From NCBI GenBank assembly GCA_013178095.1, contig JABLXK010000004.1, positions 186,001 through 250,000 of the forward strand: DNA of 64,000 nt, in the 5' to 3' direction. Positions 43,600-51,900 of the stretch are shown piece by piece. A model generated the notes under the pieces. The model was not told the origin of the DNA and made no database searches. It saw nothing but the letters and a program-made list of their open reading frames with translations. Position 1 is the stretch's first letter; every line of letters starts with the position of its first letter. The DNA comes from Anaerolineae bacterium. Its GTDB lineage: Bacteria > Chloroflexota > Anaerolineae > Anaerolineales > Anaerolineaceae. The position numbers and the translations under genes were made by a program.

Positions 43600-44445
43600 A
43601 TGATCGACAGTATTACCATCGCTTTTATCGGACCGGGGGCAATGGCCGAAGCCATGCTTTCCGGCATCTTGAAAAACAAGCTCACCAAGGCCGACAGAAT
43701 CCTCATCTCCGGCCCGATACCGGAACGCAACGAAGAGTTGCATGCCAAATACGGCGTACAGCCATTCTCGAATAACCGCGAAGCAGCCGCCCGGGCAGAC
43801 GTGGTAGTCTTGTCGGTCAAACCGCAGCGGTTGGAAAAAGTGTTGGAGGAGATGAATGGCTGCATCAATCCCGAAGCGTTGGTGCTCTCGATTGTCGCAG
43901 GCGCCTCGATCGCCAAAATTGCCCGCAATCTCGGCCACGATGTTATTGTGCGCGCCATGCCCAACACACCCGCGCAAATCGGCGAGGGTATCACGGTTTG
44001 GACCTGTTCCAAGACAGTGACTGAGAAACAGTTGGATTTCGCTAAAACCATCCTGGGAGCTTTCGGCAAGGAAATCTTTGAAGAGGAAGAGGATTTTCTC
44101 GACAAAGCCACCGCGCTTTCCGGAACCGGGCCTGCTTACGTATACCTGTTCATGGAAGCTATGGTGGATGCCGGTGTGCATTTGGGTTTTTCACGCCGCA
44201 CGGCCGAACGCCTGGTGATCGAAACCCTGCGGGGGTCGGTGGATTATTACGACACCGGCGCCGAGGATACCCGCCATCTGGCGCGTTTGCGCAACCAGGT
44301 CACCTCCCCCGGCGGCACCTCCGCCGAAGCGATCTATTATCTCGAAAAAGCGGGTTTCCGCACTGCGATTTCCCGCGCAGTTTGGGCAGCTTACCAGCGT
44401 TCGCGCGAACTCGGCCAGGGCATCGAAGGCCACACCCCTGATTAG
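43600..44445 (+). CDS. proC: Pyrroline-5-carboxylate reductase
   Basis: This 281-residue cytoplasmic enzyme makes proline with NAD(P)H. It has a Rossmann start TIAFIGPGAMAEAM, SVKPQRLEKVL, VIVRAMPNTPAQIGEGIT and the C-terminal active-site helix with SGTGPAYVYLFMEAMVDAGV and QVTSPGGTSAEAI in the signature. GGAGGAG lies ahead of the ATG. It is about 20 bp from the add gene and probably in the same unit. Confidence 0.97.
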   Translation: MIDSITIAFIGPGAMAEAMLSGILKNKLTKADRILISGPIPERNEELHAKYGVQPFSNNREAAARADVVVLSVKPQRLEKVLEEMNGCINPEALVLSIVAGASIAKIARNLGHDVIVRAMPNTPAQIGEGITVWTCSKTVTEKQLDFAKTILGAFGKEIFEEEEDFLDKATALSGTGPAYVYLFMEAMVDAGVHLGFSRRTAERLVIETLRGSVDYYDTGAEDTRHLARLRNQVTSPGGTSAEAIYYLEKAGFRTAISRAVWAAYQRSRELGQGIEGHTPD

Positions 44446-44467
44446 CAACAACCCGGAGCATTGCATC

Positions 44468-45481
44468 ATGACAAAAATCAATCAAGATTTCCCGCTGGTC
44501 GAATTGCATCGCCATTTAGACGGAAGCGTGCGTCTGGAAACCATCCTGGATATCGGATTGAAACATAACTTGCCCCTGCCCGCCACCACCCTGGAAGGGC
44601 TCAGGCCTTATGTGCAGATCACCGAAATAAAGCCCAGTATTCTGGATTTCTTCAAGAAATTTGAATGGCTCACGGCCGTCATGCTGGATTACGATTGCTG
44701 CCGCCGTATTGCCTACGAAAATGTCGAGGATGCAAAAAATGAGGGCCTCGATTATATCGAATTGCGTTTCAGCCCCTGGTTTATGGCTGAGCGCTATGCG
44801 CTGAACCCGGCCGGAGTTGTGGAAGCGGTGGTTGAAGGTGTGCGCCAGGGAACGCGCGATTTCGGAATTCCTGTCAGCTTGATCGGTATCATCAGCCGTA
44901 CTTACGGACCGGATACTTGCATGCGCGAATTGGATGCGCTGCTCACCTGCCGGGATGCGATCATTTCACTCGACTTAGCCGGGGATGAAGTGCACTATCC
45001 GGCGGAATGGTTCATCCCCCATTTTAAAAAAGCGCGTAATGCCGGTTGGCATTCCAACCCGCACGCAGGCGAGGAAGATGGCCCGGATAGTATCTGGCAT
45101 GCCATTCGCGACCTGGGAGCGGAACGCATCGGTCACGCTGTCTCTGCCGTTCGCGATCCGGAATTAATGGATTATCTGGCTGAACACGCTATCGGTGTCG
45201 AATCCAACCTGACCAGCAACGTGCAAACCAGCAGCGTCCCCGATTATGCCAGCCATCCCCTCAAGCGTTTTTTGGAAAATGGAATCCGCGCTTGCATCAA
45301 TACCGATGACCCCGGCATCAGCGCGGTAACCATCGCCCATGAATATGATTACGCCGCGGTTGAAGCCGGCCTATCGGATGAACAGATCTTCCAGTCGCAA
45401 AAAAACGCGCTCGATTGCGCGTTTCTGAATAAAGAGGAAAAAGAAGCGTTGGTCCGTGCGAAACAGACCGCGAAAAATTAG
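44468..45481 (+). CDS. add: Adenosine deaminase
   Basis: This 337-residue zinc enzyme converts adenosine to inosine. It has LHRHLDGS near the N-terminus (metal His pair), YIELRFSP, HAGEEDG with the catalytic Glu, RIGHAV, and the metal Asp-Asp pair in INTDDPGI. Purine nucleoside salvage fits with the nucleoside importer elsewhere in the window. The stop TAG overlaps the TAA of the convergent gene (45478-45481). Confidence 0.95.
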   Translation: MTKINQDFPLVELHRHLDGSVRLETILDIGLKHNLPLPATTLEGLRPYVQITEIKPSILDFFKKFEWLTAVMLDYDCCRRIAYENVEDAKNEGLDYIELRFSPWFMAERYALNPAGVVEAVVEGVRQGTRDFGIPVSLIGIISRTYGPDTCMRELDALLTCRDAIISLDLAGDEVHYPAEWFIPHFKKARNAGWHSNPHAGEEDGPDSIWHAIRDLGAERIGHAVSAVRDPELMDYLAEHAIGVESNLTSNVQTSSVPDYASHPLKRFLENGIRACINTDDPGISAVTIAHEYDYAAVEAGLSDEQIFQSQKNALDCAFLNKEEKEALVRAKQTAKN

Positions 45482-45876
45482 AGTTCCAGTCTTTTTAGAA
45501 GGCTTTCCAACGTTTGCTTCCATTCCGGGAATTTCCCGTTGGTTTTATAGTAGACCTTAAGCGGAGAGGATTCCAGGATATCACGCACCACCTCCTCCGC
45601 TTTTGCCCTTAGATTGGACGCCGGTTTATTGATCAGCGTCAACCATTCCTCCGCTTCAGTCGGTAGATTGGGATCGATGTCGCCATCCAGAGCGGCTACC
45701 AAATCCGCCGCCGCCAATGCGATGCGGCAGTCAGCAATATCCACGTCTTCGGCGCCCTCTTCTTCAACAATATCCAGCGCCCGCTTGACCCGGCTTATTC
45801 CTCCACTGTCCAGCAGGTCGTAGATCCAATCCATTGTGTCGTCGTTTTCGTATATTCCCGGACCCCAATCAGCCAT
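45478..45876 (-). CDS. DUF4259 protein
   Basis: This 132-residue acidic protein starts MADWGPGIYENDDTMDWIYDL, the signature of DUF4259. It is largely helical. The function of the family is unknown. It converges on add, with overlapping stop codons (TTAG), and no operon partner is seen. Confidence 0.8.
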   Translation of the reverse strand: MADWGPGIYENDDTMDWIYDLLDSGGISRVKRALDIVEEEGAEDVDIADCRIALAAADLVAALDGDIDPNLPTEAEEWLTLINKPASNLRAKAEEVVRDILESSPLKVYYKTNGKFPEWKQTLESLLKRLEL

Positions 45877-45939
45877 CCGATTCTCCTGAAAGTGATTATA
45901 GGCGAATTTTTATTGCGCGTTGGGCTTTTTGTCAAGGGC

Positions 45940-45967
45940 TTGACAATTTTTGGAAAAATGCTATTCT
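45940..45967 (+). promoter_or_regulatory. Promoter of the GyrI-PadR-BtrH unit
   Basis: TTGACA (45940-45945) and TATTCT (45962-45967) are spaced 16 bases. The following CTATATATATAATATTA is AT-alternating and could be an operator for the PadR protein encoded in the same unit. GGAGAA precedes the first ATG. Confidence 0.65.
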
Positions 45968-46008
45968 ATATATATAATATTACGTTCACAGGATAATAGG
46001 AGAACGAA

Positions 46009-46638
46009 ATGAAGATCGATTACGTCAAAACCCTGGGGAATCTCTATCAGCAACCAAATAATGAAATTTCAATTTTAGAAGTACCAGCCATGAATTTTCT
46101 CGCGATCCGCGGCCGGGGCGATCCCAATGGCAGCGAGCAATACTCGCAAGCAGTAGGCGCGCTATACGGCTTGGCTTATGCCTTGAAATTTACCATCAAA
46201 AAAGGATCATCGGCGCTTGATTACGCTGTGCTGCCGCTCGAAGGATTGTGGTGGGCGGATGATATGCGTCAATTCAGTCTGGATGACCGTTCAAACTGGC
46301 AATGGCAGATGATGATCATGCAACCCGATTGCGTTACAGAAGACCTCTTTCTACAAGCCCGGGAGGATGTACGCCGCAAAAAGAATCCGCCGCTTTTGGA
46401 TCAAGTAAATTTCGAACGCTTTGAAGAAGGTCTGTGCGCCCAGATCTTTCACGCCGGCCCATACGGGGAAGCCGAGCGTCCTACTACCGACAAGCTCCAT
46501 GCTTTTATAACGGTACAGGGATTTGAAAAAACCGGCAAGCATCACGAGATTTACTTCAATTCTCCACTGCGTACCGCTCCGGAAAAACTGAAGACCATCA
46601 TTCGTCAACCCATCCGCCGGGCAGGTACCGATGCCTAA
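46009..46638 (+). CDS. GyrI-like small-molecule-binding domain protein
   Basis: This 209-residue protein matches the GyrI-like (SOUL/BmrR effector-type) fold: VPAMNFLAIRGRGDPN near residue 27 is the usual first strand, followed by YGLAYALKF and a LEGLWW loop, and a second repeat with FHAGPYGEAERPTTDKLHAFI. Such stand-alone domains bind lipophilic drugs or act as hydrolases and are often beside regulators. It overlaps the PadR gene by 8 bp, so they share a transcript. Confidence 0.82.
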   Translation: MKIDYVKTLGNLYQQPNNEISILEVPAMNFLAIRGRGDPNGSEQYSQAVGALYGLAYALKFTIKKGSSALDYAVLPLEGLWWADDMRQFSLDDRSNWQWQMMIMQPDCVTEDLFLQAREDVRRKKNPPLLDQVNFERFEEGLCAQIFHAGPYGEAERPTTDKLHAFITVQGFEKTGKHHEIYFNSPLRTAPEKLKTIIRQPIRRAGTDA

Positions 46639-47200
46639 AAAAACTTCTGATATCACCGACGCTGAACTGGCACTGCTCAGTTTGTTAATGGAAAGCCCCA
46701 TGCACGGTTACCAGGTCGAACAAACAATCGAAGAACGCGGTATGCGCGAATGGACGCCCATCGGTTTCTCTTCAATCTATTATCTGCTGGACAAGATGAA
46801 AGATAAAGGCTGGCTGACGAGCAGCCTGGCGCAATCCACCGGCAAAGGACCCGCCCGGCAGATTTACCGCATCACACCTGCCGGAAAAAAGACCTGGAAA
46901 GATGCCGCGCTCTCCGCTCTGGAGAATCCCCATCGCGCCTATGGGAATTTTATCCTTGGGTTGGCCAGCCTGCCCCTTCTCGAGCAAGGTGAAATTCTGA
47001 AAGCCCTAACCCACTATCGCGGTCTTCTGAGAGAACGGCGGGACCGCGTTCAGAAAAAGCTGGATAGTTATGCCGGCGCCCTGCCCTGGCAGGTCGACGA
47101 ACTTTTCAAGTACAGCCTCGCGCAGGTGTCGGCGGAACTGGCATGGGTTGAAAATTTTCTACAGACCATCACAGAAAGAAGCTCGGAGAGCAATCAATGA
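46631..47200 (+). CDS. PadR-family transcriptional regulator
   Basis: This 189-residue protein has the PadR winged helix (LLSLLMESPMHGYQVEQ, then SSIYYLLDKMKDKGWL and ARQIYRITPAGKK) and a C-terminal helical domain of the Vir_act_alpha_C type. It overlaps the GyrI-like gene before it by 8 bp and the BtrH-like gene after it by 4 bp (ATGA). A drug- or metabolite-responsive local switch is likely, with the GyrI protein as possible ligand binder. Confidence 0.9.
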   Translation: MPKKTSDITDAELALLSLLMESPMHGYQVEQTIEERGMREWTPIGFSSIYYLLDKMKDKGWLTSSLAQSTGKGPARQIYRITPAGKKTWKDAALSALENPHRAYGNFILGLASLPLLEQGEILKALTHYRGLLRERRDRVQKKLDSYAGALPWQVDELFKYSLAQVSAELAWVENFLQTITERSSESNQ

Positions 47201-48222
47201 AAATCATTCCGAAATTCGCATTCTTGCATACGCAGCATTGCATCACCGGCTCTATATTGCACCTCTTCCACTTCCATGATTGCCCAATCAGCGAAGAAAT
47301 GCTGCTCGGATTGGGCGAGGGCGTCGGTTTCATATACTGGCATCCCAAAGGCGGGCTGCCGTTTCTGGGCGGCCGCGGCAATACCGGGCGCAGTGAAAAA
47401 GCTGCGTGTTTGGAAGTTCTGGCCGCGCAAAGGTGCGGGGTCGCTGCCTCCAGAAAAACCACTTCCAGCAGGGATAAAGCTGAAAAAGTAATGCTGCGCT
47501 GGCTGCAGCAAGACGAGCCCCTTATGATCCAGGTGGATATGGGTTTTTTGCCGTATTTCCCCCTCTTTATGCAATATCATTTCGGCTACCATGGCGTTGT
47601 CGCTGCCGGGTATGATCCGGTCTCCGCTGAAGTCACGCTGGCGGATCGCGACGCTCAACCGTATGCAGTGCAATTGTCGCAATTAATGGATGCCCGCGGT
47701 TCTGTTTTCCAACCCTTTCCTCCCCAAAATGCCTGGTTGGAATACGATTTCAGCGCTTTTCATCAACCAACGCCGGCGGACTTATCCAAAGCAATACGCA
47801 AATGCGCCGATGGCATGATCCAACCGCCCATCCGCAACCTGGGCGTGCGCGGCATCCAGACTGCCGGGCAGCGCATTTGCTCCTGGCCGGATCTCATGAA
47901 CGATCGTGAGCTGGCTGATGCCTGCGCCAACGTGGCGCTTTATATCCGCGCTGATGCGGGAACCGGCGGGGGCCTCTTCCGTTGGATGTACGCGCGCTTT
48001 TTGCAGGAAGCCGCTGCCCTGCTTAACGAAAGCGCGCTGGAGCAATGCGCCGGCAAGATGAAAAATGCCGGTGACCTTTGGGAAAAAATCGCCGATCTGC
48101 TCGCGCCGGTACAAAACCGCAACGATCTGAAGGATAGATTTTTAGATATCAACCAGGGTTTCCTTGAATTGTATGAGCTGGAATGGTCGGCGTGGTCGCG
48201 TTTGGCGGATATTCTGAAATGA
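47197..48222 (+). CDS. BtrH-like (BtrH_N and DUF4872) protein
   Basis: This 341-residue protein resembles BtrH, the acyltransferase of butirosin synthesis. It starts FLHTQHCITGSI with the conserved Cys, has a LGLGEGVGFIYW loop, and DPLMIQVD- and YHFGYHGVVAAGYD-type stretches with a conserved His, so a papain-like Cys-His arrangement is likely. The C-terminal half (about 190-340) is helical (DUF4872). In butirosin synthesis BtrH transfers an acyl group from a carrier protein to an amine. No carrier protein or biosynthetic genes are nearby, so its substrate is unknown. It is coupled to PadR by ATGA. Confidence 0.78.
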   Translation: MKIIPKFAFLHTQHCITGSILHLFHFHDCPISEEMLLGLGEGVGFIYWHPKGGLPFLGGRGNTGRSEKAACLEVLAAQRCGVAASRKTTSSRDKAEKVMLRWLQQDEPLMIQVDMGFLPYFPLFMQYHFGYHGVVAAGYDPVSAEVTLADRDAQPYAVQLSQLMDARGSVFQPFPPQNAWLEYDFSAFHQPTPADLSKAIRKCADGMIQPPIRNLGVRGIQTAGQRICSWPDLMNDRELADACANVALYIRADAGTGGGLFRWMYARFLQEAAALLNESALEQCAGKMKNAGDLWEKIADLLAPVQNRNDLKDRFLDINQGFLELYELEWSAWSRLADILK

Positions 48223-48279
48223 TGGGCAGCGCCGGCTCAAGAAATTAACCGGCGCTTTTCACGTTACAATTATGCCGCC

Positions 48280-48483
48280 ATGAGCGACAATTCCGTAACC
48301 ATTATCCTGAAGAATAAAACGTATCAGGTCAATTCCGGCATCCCCCTGCATAAAGCGCTGCGCTTTCTCAATCTGAATACCAATACCCACCTTGCTGTCC
48401 GTGATGGTATGCTGATCACTGAAGATGAAATGTTGAAGAATGGCGACCGCATCGAGCTGATCGCGGTGATCTCGGGAGGTTGA
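48280..48483 (+). CDS. ThiS/MoaD-like sulfur carrier (TtuB-like)
   Basis: This 67-residue ubiquitin-like protein ends in Gly-Gly (AVISGG), the site that is adenylated and thiocarboxylated. It overlaps the region before the PP-loop tRNA thiolase, so TtuB, the sulfur donor for 2-thiouridine, is the closest job; ThiS or MoaD roles lack partners here. A TACAAT lies 9 bases before the ATG and there is no ribosome site, so it may be leaderless. Confidence 0.82.
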   Translation: MSDNSVTIILKNKTYQVNSGIPLHKALRFLNLNTNTHLAVRDGMLITEDEMLKNGDRIELIAVISGG

Positions 48484-48488
48484 TCCGG

Positions 48489-49409
48489 ATGCGCTGCCGC
48501 AAGTGCGGAGAGAAAGCGGTCATCAACATGCGCCAGCACCGCCTGGCGCTCTGCAAAGAACACTTCCTGGAATGGCTCCCCGAGCAAACCGAGCGTTTCA
48601 TCCGTAAATATGATATGTTCTCCCATACTGATCGCCTGCTGGTGGCCGTTTCCGGCGGCAAGGATTCGCTGGCATTGTGGGACGTTCTCTGGAAACTGGA
48701 TTATCAGGCAGACGGTCTTTACGTCCATCTGGGCATCGATCAGGAAACAGGTTACTCCGATCGATCGGAGGATTACGCCCGCAAATTCGCGCTCGAAAGA
48801 AACCTGAAACTGCTGGTGGTAAACGTGCAGGAACAATTTGGCGAAAGCATTCCCCAGATAGCCGCGCGCTCGCGCCGCGGGCAAGGGAAGGTTTGTTCAG
48901 TCTGCGGGCTGGCCAAACGCCACATCTTCAATCAGACCGCGCAAGCGCAGGGCTATAGCGCCCTCCTCACCGCCCACAACCTGGATGACGAAGCCGCCTT
49001 CCTGCTATCCAACACGCTGGATTGGTCGCTGCCGCGATTGGCGCGCGGTTTCGCTGTTCTTCCCGCCGCGCCAGGTTTCGCGCGCAAGGTCAAGCCATTC
49101 TGCCGCTTTTACGAGCGCGAAACCGCCGCTTACGCCATTTTACGGGAAATCGCATATGTACCGGATGAATGCCCTTACGCCATTGGCAGCAAGCAACTCT
49201 TTTTTAAGGAGGATTTGAATCGCTGGGAGGATGAAATGCCCGGTACCAAATTACGATTCTACCTGAATTACCTGGCCGCCCTGGATGAGGGCGTTTTCCC
49301 GGAACGTCAGGAAGAAGATGAAGTCCTTTCGGGCAAACTCTGCTCCCGCTGCGGCCAGCCTACCACAGCCGGAGAGCTCTGCGCTTTCTGCCGCATGTTT
49401 GAAGAATGA
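48489..49409 (+). CDS. TtuA/Ncs6-like tRNA 2-thiouridine synthase
   Basis: This 306-residue enzyme activates tRNA with ATP and inserts sulfur. It has an N-terminal zinc site (CRKC, then C and H), the PP-loop LLVAVSGGKDS, CSVCG followed by the catalytic region HNLDDEAAFLL, and a C-terminal zinc site CSRCG...CAFC. GGGAGG lies ahead of the ATG at 48489; a TTG at 48480 overlaps the sulfur-carrier stop. With the adjacent TtuB-like gene it would make 2-thiouridine at position 54 as in thermophiles, or position 34 if Ncs6-like. Iron-sulfur or thiocarboxylate use cannot be read from sequence. Confidence 0.85.
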   Translation: MRCRKCGEKAVINMRQHRLALCKEHFLEWLPEQTERFIRKYDMFSHTDRLLVAVSGGKDSLALWDVLWKLDYQADGLYVHLGIDQETGYSDRSEDYARKFALERNLKLLVVNVQEQFGESIPQIAARSRRGQGKVCSVCGLAKRHIFNQTAQAQGYSALLTAHNLDDEAAFLLSNTLDWSLPRLARGFAVLPAAPGFARKVKPFCRFYERETAAYAILREIAYVPDECPYAIGSKQLFFKEDLNRWEDEMPGTKLRFYLNYLAALDEGVFPERQEEDEVLSGKLCSRCGQPTTAGELCAFCRMFEE

Positions 49410-49584
49410 CTCCTGAGAGCAAACCGATCGCGGAGCATCTTCTTGGAGGCAGTAATCTCTCGGCTCAATTTCGATTCGCCGCTGGCGCTCCATCCTGCCT
49501 TTCAGCCGGGATCTTTCATTTCCGGGATATGCCTCTTTCTCCCTCCAGCAAAATGCAGGTAATCGCCCCACTTTAAATAATCGT

Positions 49585-49617
49585 AAAAAAACCTCCGGAT
49601 TGCTCCGGAGATTTTTT
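49585..49617. terminator. Bidirectional terminator after glnA
   Basis: CTCCGGA (49593-49599) pairs with TCCGGAG (49604-49610), flanked by A7 and T6 runs. It ends the leftward glnA unit and the rightward thiolase unit. The gap 49410-49584 shows nothing else. Confidence 0.85.
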
Positions 49618-49626
49618 CTTTTTATG

Positions 49627-50958
49627 CTAAGCGCTCTCGAGATATTTCGCAACTTCCCAGTCTGTGACGTGGATGCGGAAATCTTCCCATTCTTCCATTT
49701 TCGCGCGGACGAAAGCGGAATAAATTTCCTCGCCCAACGCTTTCTTGAGAACAGTATCCTTATCCAATTCCTGCAGCGCTTCTAACAGGGAGGACGGCAA
49801 TTCTTTGATATCTTTGGCCTTGCGCTCGTCTTCACTCAGGTGGTAAATATTGATGTTATTCAATGGCTTGGGTGGCTTGATCTTGTTGTCGATGCCGTCC
49901 AATGCCGCCGCGATCATCCCGGTGAAAGCAATATAGGGATTGCAGGAAGGATCCGGGAAGCGCAGTTCGGCGCGCATCGATTTATCCTGTCCCTTGTTGT
50001 AGCGCGGGATGCGGATCAGCGCCGAACGATTGCGCTGCGCCCAACCCACGTACACGGGGGCTTCATACCCTGGAACCAAGCGCTTATAGGAATTGACACT
50101 CGGCGCAACCAGGGCGGCCAACGCGCGGGCATGCTGCAATTCTCCGCCGATAAAGCTGTAAGCCAATTCCGAGAGGTGGAATTCATCATTGGCATCGAAG
50201 AACAGGTTGTTGCCTTTGGTGTCGAAGATGGATTGGTGGTTGTGCATACCGGAACCATTGATCCCGTAAATCGGTTTGGGCATGAATGAAGCCACCAGGT
50301 CATGCTGCGCGGCGATTGCTTTTACCGTGTATTTCAGTGTGAGCACGTTGTCGGCTGTGCGCAGGGCATCCGCGAAACGGAAATCGATCTCGTGCTGGCC
50401 GAGCGCAACCTCGTGATGGCCGACTTCAATTTCAAGGCCCATCGAGTTCAGCGCAGCCATCAATTCTGTACGGACCTGAACCGCTTCATCGTCGGAGGAA
50501 AAATCGAAATATCCTCCCACATCGTGCGGGACGGGGGTGATGCCGCCGTTGCGCCGGAACAGGAAGAATTCCGGTTCGGGACCGCAATTGAAGATCATGC
50601 CGCGTTTCTTCAAATCGGCCATGATGCGCTTCAGGTTTCCGCGCGGATCGCCGGCAAAGGGTTCGTCTTCCGGCGTGAAAACGTCGCAGAAAAAGCGTGC
50701 GCGTTTCATCTCTGCCGGCGTCCAGGGCAATACCGCGTAGGTATCGGTATCGACGTATAAATGCATATCGCTTTCCTGGATGCGGGCAAAACCTTCAATC
50801 GATGAACCATCGAACCAGATGCCGCCATCCAGGGCGCCTTCCAACTGTTCAACCGGTGCATCAACGCTCTTCACCATTCCAGTGACGTCTGAAAACTGGA
50901 AGCTGATGAATTTTACATTGTCTTTCTTTACTCGTTCCAAAATCTCTTTCTTGTCCAT
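49627..50958 (-). CDS. glnA: Glutamine synthetase type I
   Basis: This 443-residue cytoplasmic enzyme makes glutamine from glutamate, ammonia and ATP. It starts MDKKEILERVKKDNVKFI and has the DGSSIEGF latch, the GINGSGMHNHQS glutamate-site region, RIPRYNKG and RAELRFPDPSCNPY. The length and the lack of the adenylylation Tyr motif put it in the GSI-alpha class regulated by feedback. I use the ATG at 50958 because GGAGGAAAC precedes it; an open frame starts 17 codons earlier without a site. The 410-bp upstream gap has a structured RNA and two hairpins, so leader control is likely. Confidence 0.97.
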   Translation of the reverse strand: MDKKEILERVKKDNVKFISFQFSDVTGMVKSVDAPVEQLEGALDGGIWFDGSSIEGFARIQESDMHLYVDTDTYAVLPWTPAEMKRARFFCDVFTPEDEPFAGDPRGNLKRIMADLKKRGMIFNCGPEPEFFLFRRNGGITPVPHDVGGYFDFSSDDEAVQVRTELMAALNSMGLEIEVGHHEVALGQHEIDFRFADALRTADNVLTLKYTVKAIAAQHDLVASFMPKPIYGINGSGMHNHQSIFDTKGNNLFFDANDEFHLSELAYSFIGGELQHARALAALVAPSVNSYKRLVPGYEAPVYVGWAQRNRSALIRIPRYNKGQDKSMRAELRFPDPSCNPYIAFTGMIAAALDGIDNKIKPPKPLNNINIYHLSEDERKAKDIKELPSSLLEALQELDKDTVLKKALGEEIYSAFVRAKMEEWEDFRIHVTDWEVAKYLESA

Positions 50959-50983
50959 GTTTCCTCCAATGGCTATTAAAAAT

Positions 50984-51011
50984 AACAGGGCATGCCCGGG
51001 CATGCCCATGT
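50984..51011 (-). promoter_or_regulatory. Palindrome just upstream of the glnA ribosome site
   Basis: The perfect 20-base palindrome GGGCATGCCCGGGCATGCCC (50988-51007) is flanked by AACA and TGTT, extending the stem, and is followed on the minus strand by ATTTTTA before GGAGG. It could terminate transcription, block ribosome access or be a regulator site. Confidence 0.55.
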
Positions 51012-51064
51012 TAACAAAAGAATGTTACCTGACTGCCCTTCCTTAAAAACAGAGTTTTTTTTAA

Positions 51065-51306
51065 CCAAAAAAAAACATCTGGCCACTGTGAGACCTCTGT
51101 CGCGTGCATCGCTGCTCGTTTTTCGTTCTCACTTATTCGGAAGGAAGAATGAAGTCTGTGGCAAGACTTCGGAGGCACCCGCTGAACCGTTCGATTTTCT
51201 CCCGAAACCGGGATTAGCGCTTCCCTTGCGGAAAGGAACCTCCTCCTCGTAATCTCCTTACGGAGACCCAGCCGCTTTCCTTCTTGCTATTCAATTTTTA
51301 AATATG
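51065..51306 (-). ncRNA. Predicted structured small RNA or glnA leader of unknown class
   Basis: On the minus strand a TTGACA/TAAAAA promoter (51313-51342) is followed by about 240 bases with several hairpins, two with GNRA loops (CTCC-GTAA-GGAG and CCTTTCC-GCAA-GGGAAG), GAAGTCT/AGACTTC and CCCG/CGGG stems, and ends in a hairpin (ACAgaGGTC/GGCCagaTGT) and a T9 run. No open frame of note is present. I compared it with tmRNA, RNase P, SRP, 6S, T-box and common riboswitches and saw no diagnostic motif. It is either a stand-alone small RNA or a terminated leader controlling glnA, whose ATG is about 105 bases beyond the T-run. Confidence 0.55.
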
Positions 51307-51312
51307 GGCGTA

Positions 51313-51342
51313 TTTTTACCACCCCTCCGCTGCTCTTGTCAA
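51313..51342 (-). promoter_or_regulatory. Promoter of the small RNA/glnA leader
   Basis: On the minus strand TTGACA (51337-51342) and TAAAAA (51313-51318) are spaced 18 bases, in the gap between the 148-codon gene and glnA. Confidence 0.6.
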
Positions 51343-51368
51343 GGGGCAAATTGAAATCTCTTCTCTTT

Positions 51369-51815
51369 TTATTTGAGCCGGGTTGCGTCTTTGTAAGCAT
51401 CCAAGAAATCGTTGATAATGTCATGCTGCTTGATATGCCCGATCAACATGGAATTGGCTGGGTTGTGAATTTTCCCTTCCACGCCGAGCTTCAATTTGCC
51501 CTTGTCGTTGGGGAAATAAACGCTCTTGCTTGCTAACAAATCGCCGTCATCGATGGTGATGTTTACCTCATACACGAACTCTTTGTGTTTATTTTTCTTG
51601 ATCAGGATGGCAGCCCAGTCTTTTTTATTATCAATTTCCACTTCGCGCTTATGCTTTTTAAATTCCTTGCGTAGATCCTCGAAAGCCGTTAATACTTCTT
51701 CGTGAACGAAAAGGCGGGCAGCTTTTTGAATTTCTTCTTTGCGCTGCTTTAATTCGCGTTTATTTTTCTTCTGTTCCTTCAGGTAAATTTCGAGATCATC
51801 TTTCCAGTCCGCCAT
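51369..51815 (-). CDS. Uncharacterised 148-residue protein
   Basis: I do not recognise this protein. It starts with a charged helical segment (about residues 1-60, many Lys and Glu, likely coiled coil), followed by a compact beta-rich part with the stretch SVYFPNDKGKLKLGVEGKI and a final helix. There is no signal or membrane helix. It is followed by the promoter of the glnA leader and stands apart from radC by 85 bp. A real gene is likely from its codon-like composition and a normal start. Confidence 0.55.
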   Translation of the reverse strand: MADWKDDLEIYLKEQKKNKRELKQRKEEIQKAARLFVHEEVLTAFEDLRKEFKKHKREVEIDNKKDWAAILIKKNKHKEFVYEVNITIDDGDLLASKSVYFPNDKGKLKLGVEGKIHNPANSMLIGHIKQHDIINDFLDAYKDATRLK

Positions 51816-51900
51816 GAGTTTCTACTCCTGTGATTCTCTGAATTGATTAAATTATATTATTTTTTGATTATGGAATGATAAAGGAATCGTTAAAAAGAAT

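Noticed and set aside
51065-51306. tmRNA, RNase P, SRP, 6S or T-box identity for the glnA-leader RNA
   Set aside because: None of the diagnostic sequences (for example GAGGAAAGTCC, GGAAGGAAGCAGCC, AGGGTGGNACCGCG) is present, so it is left unclassified.
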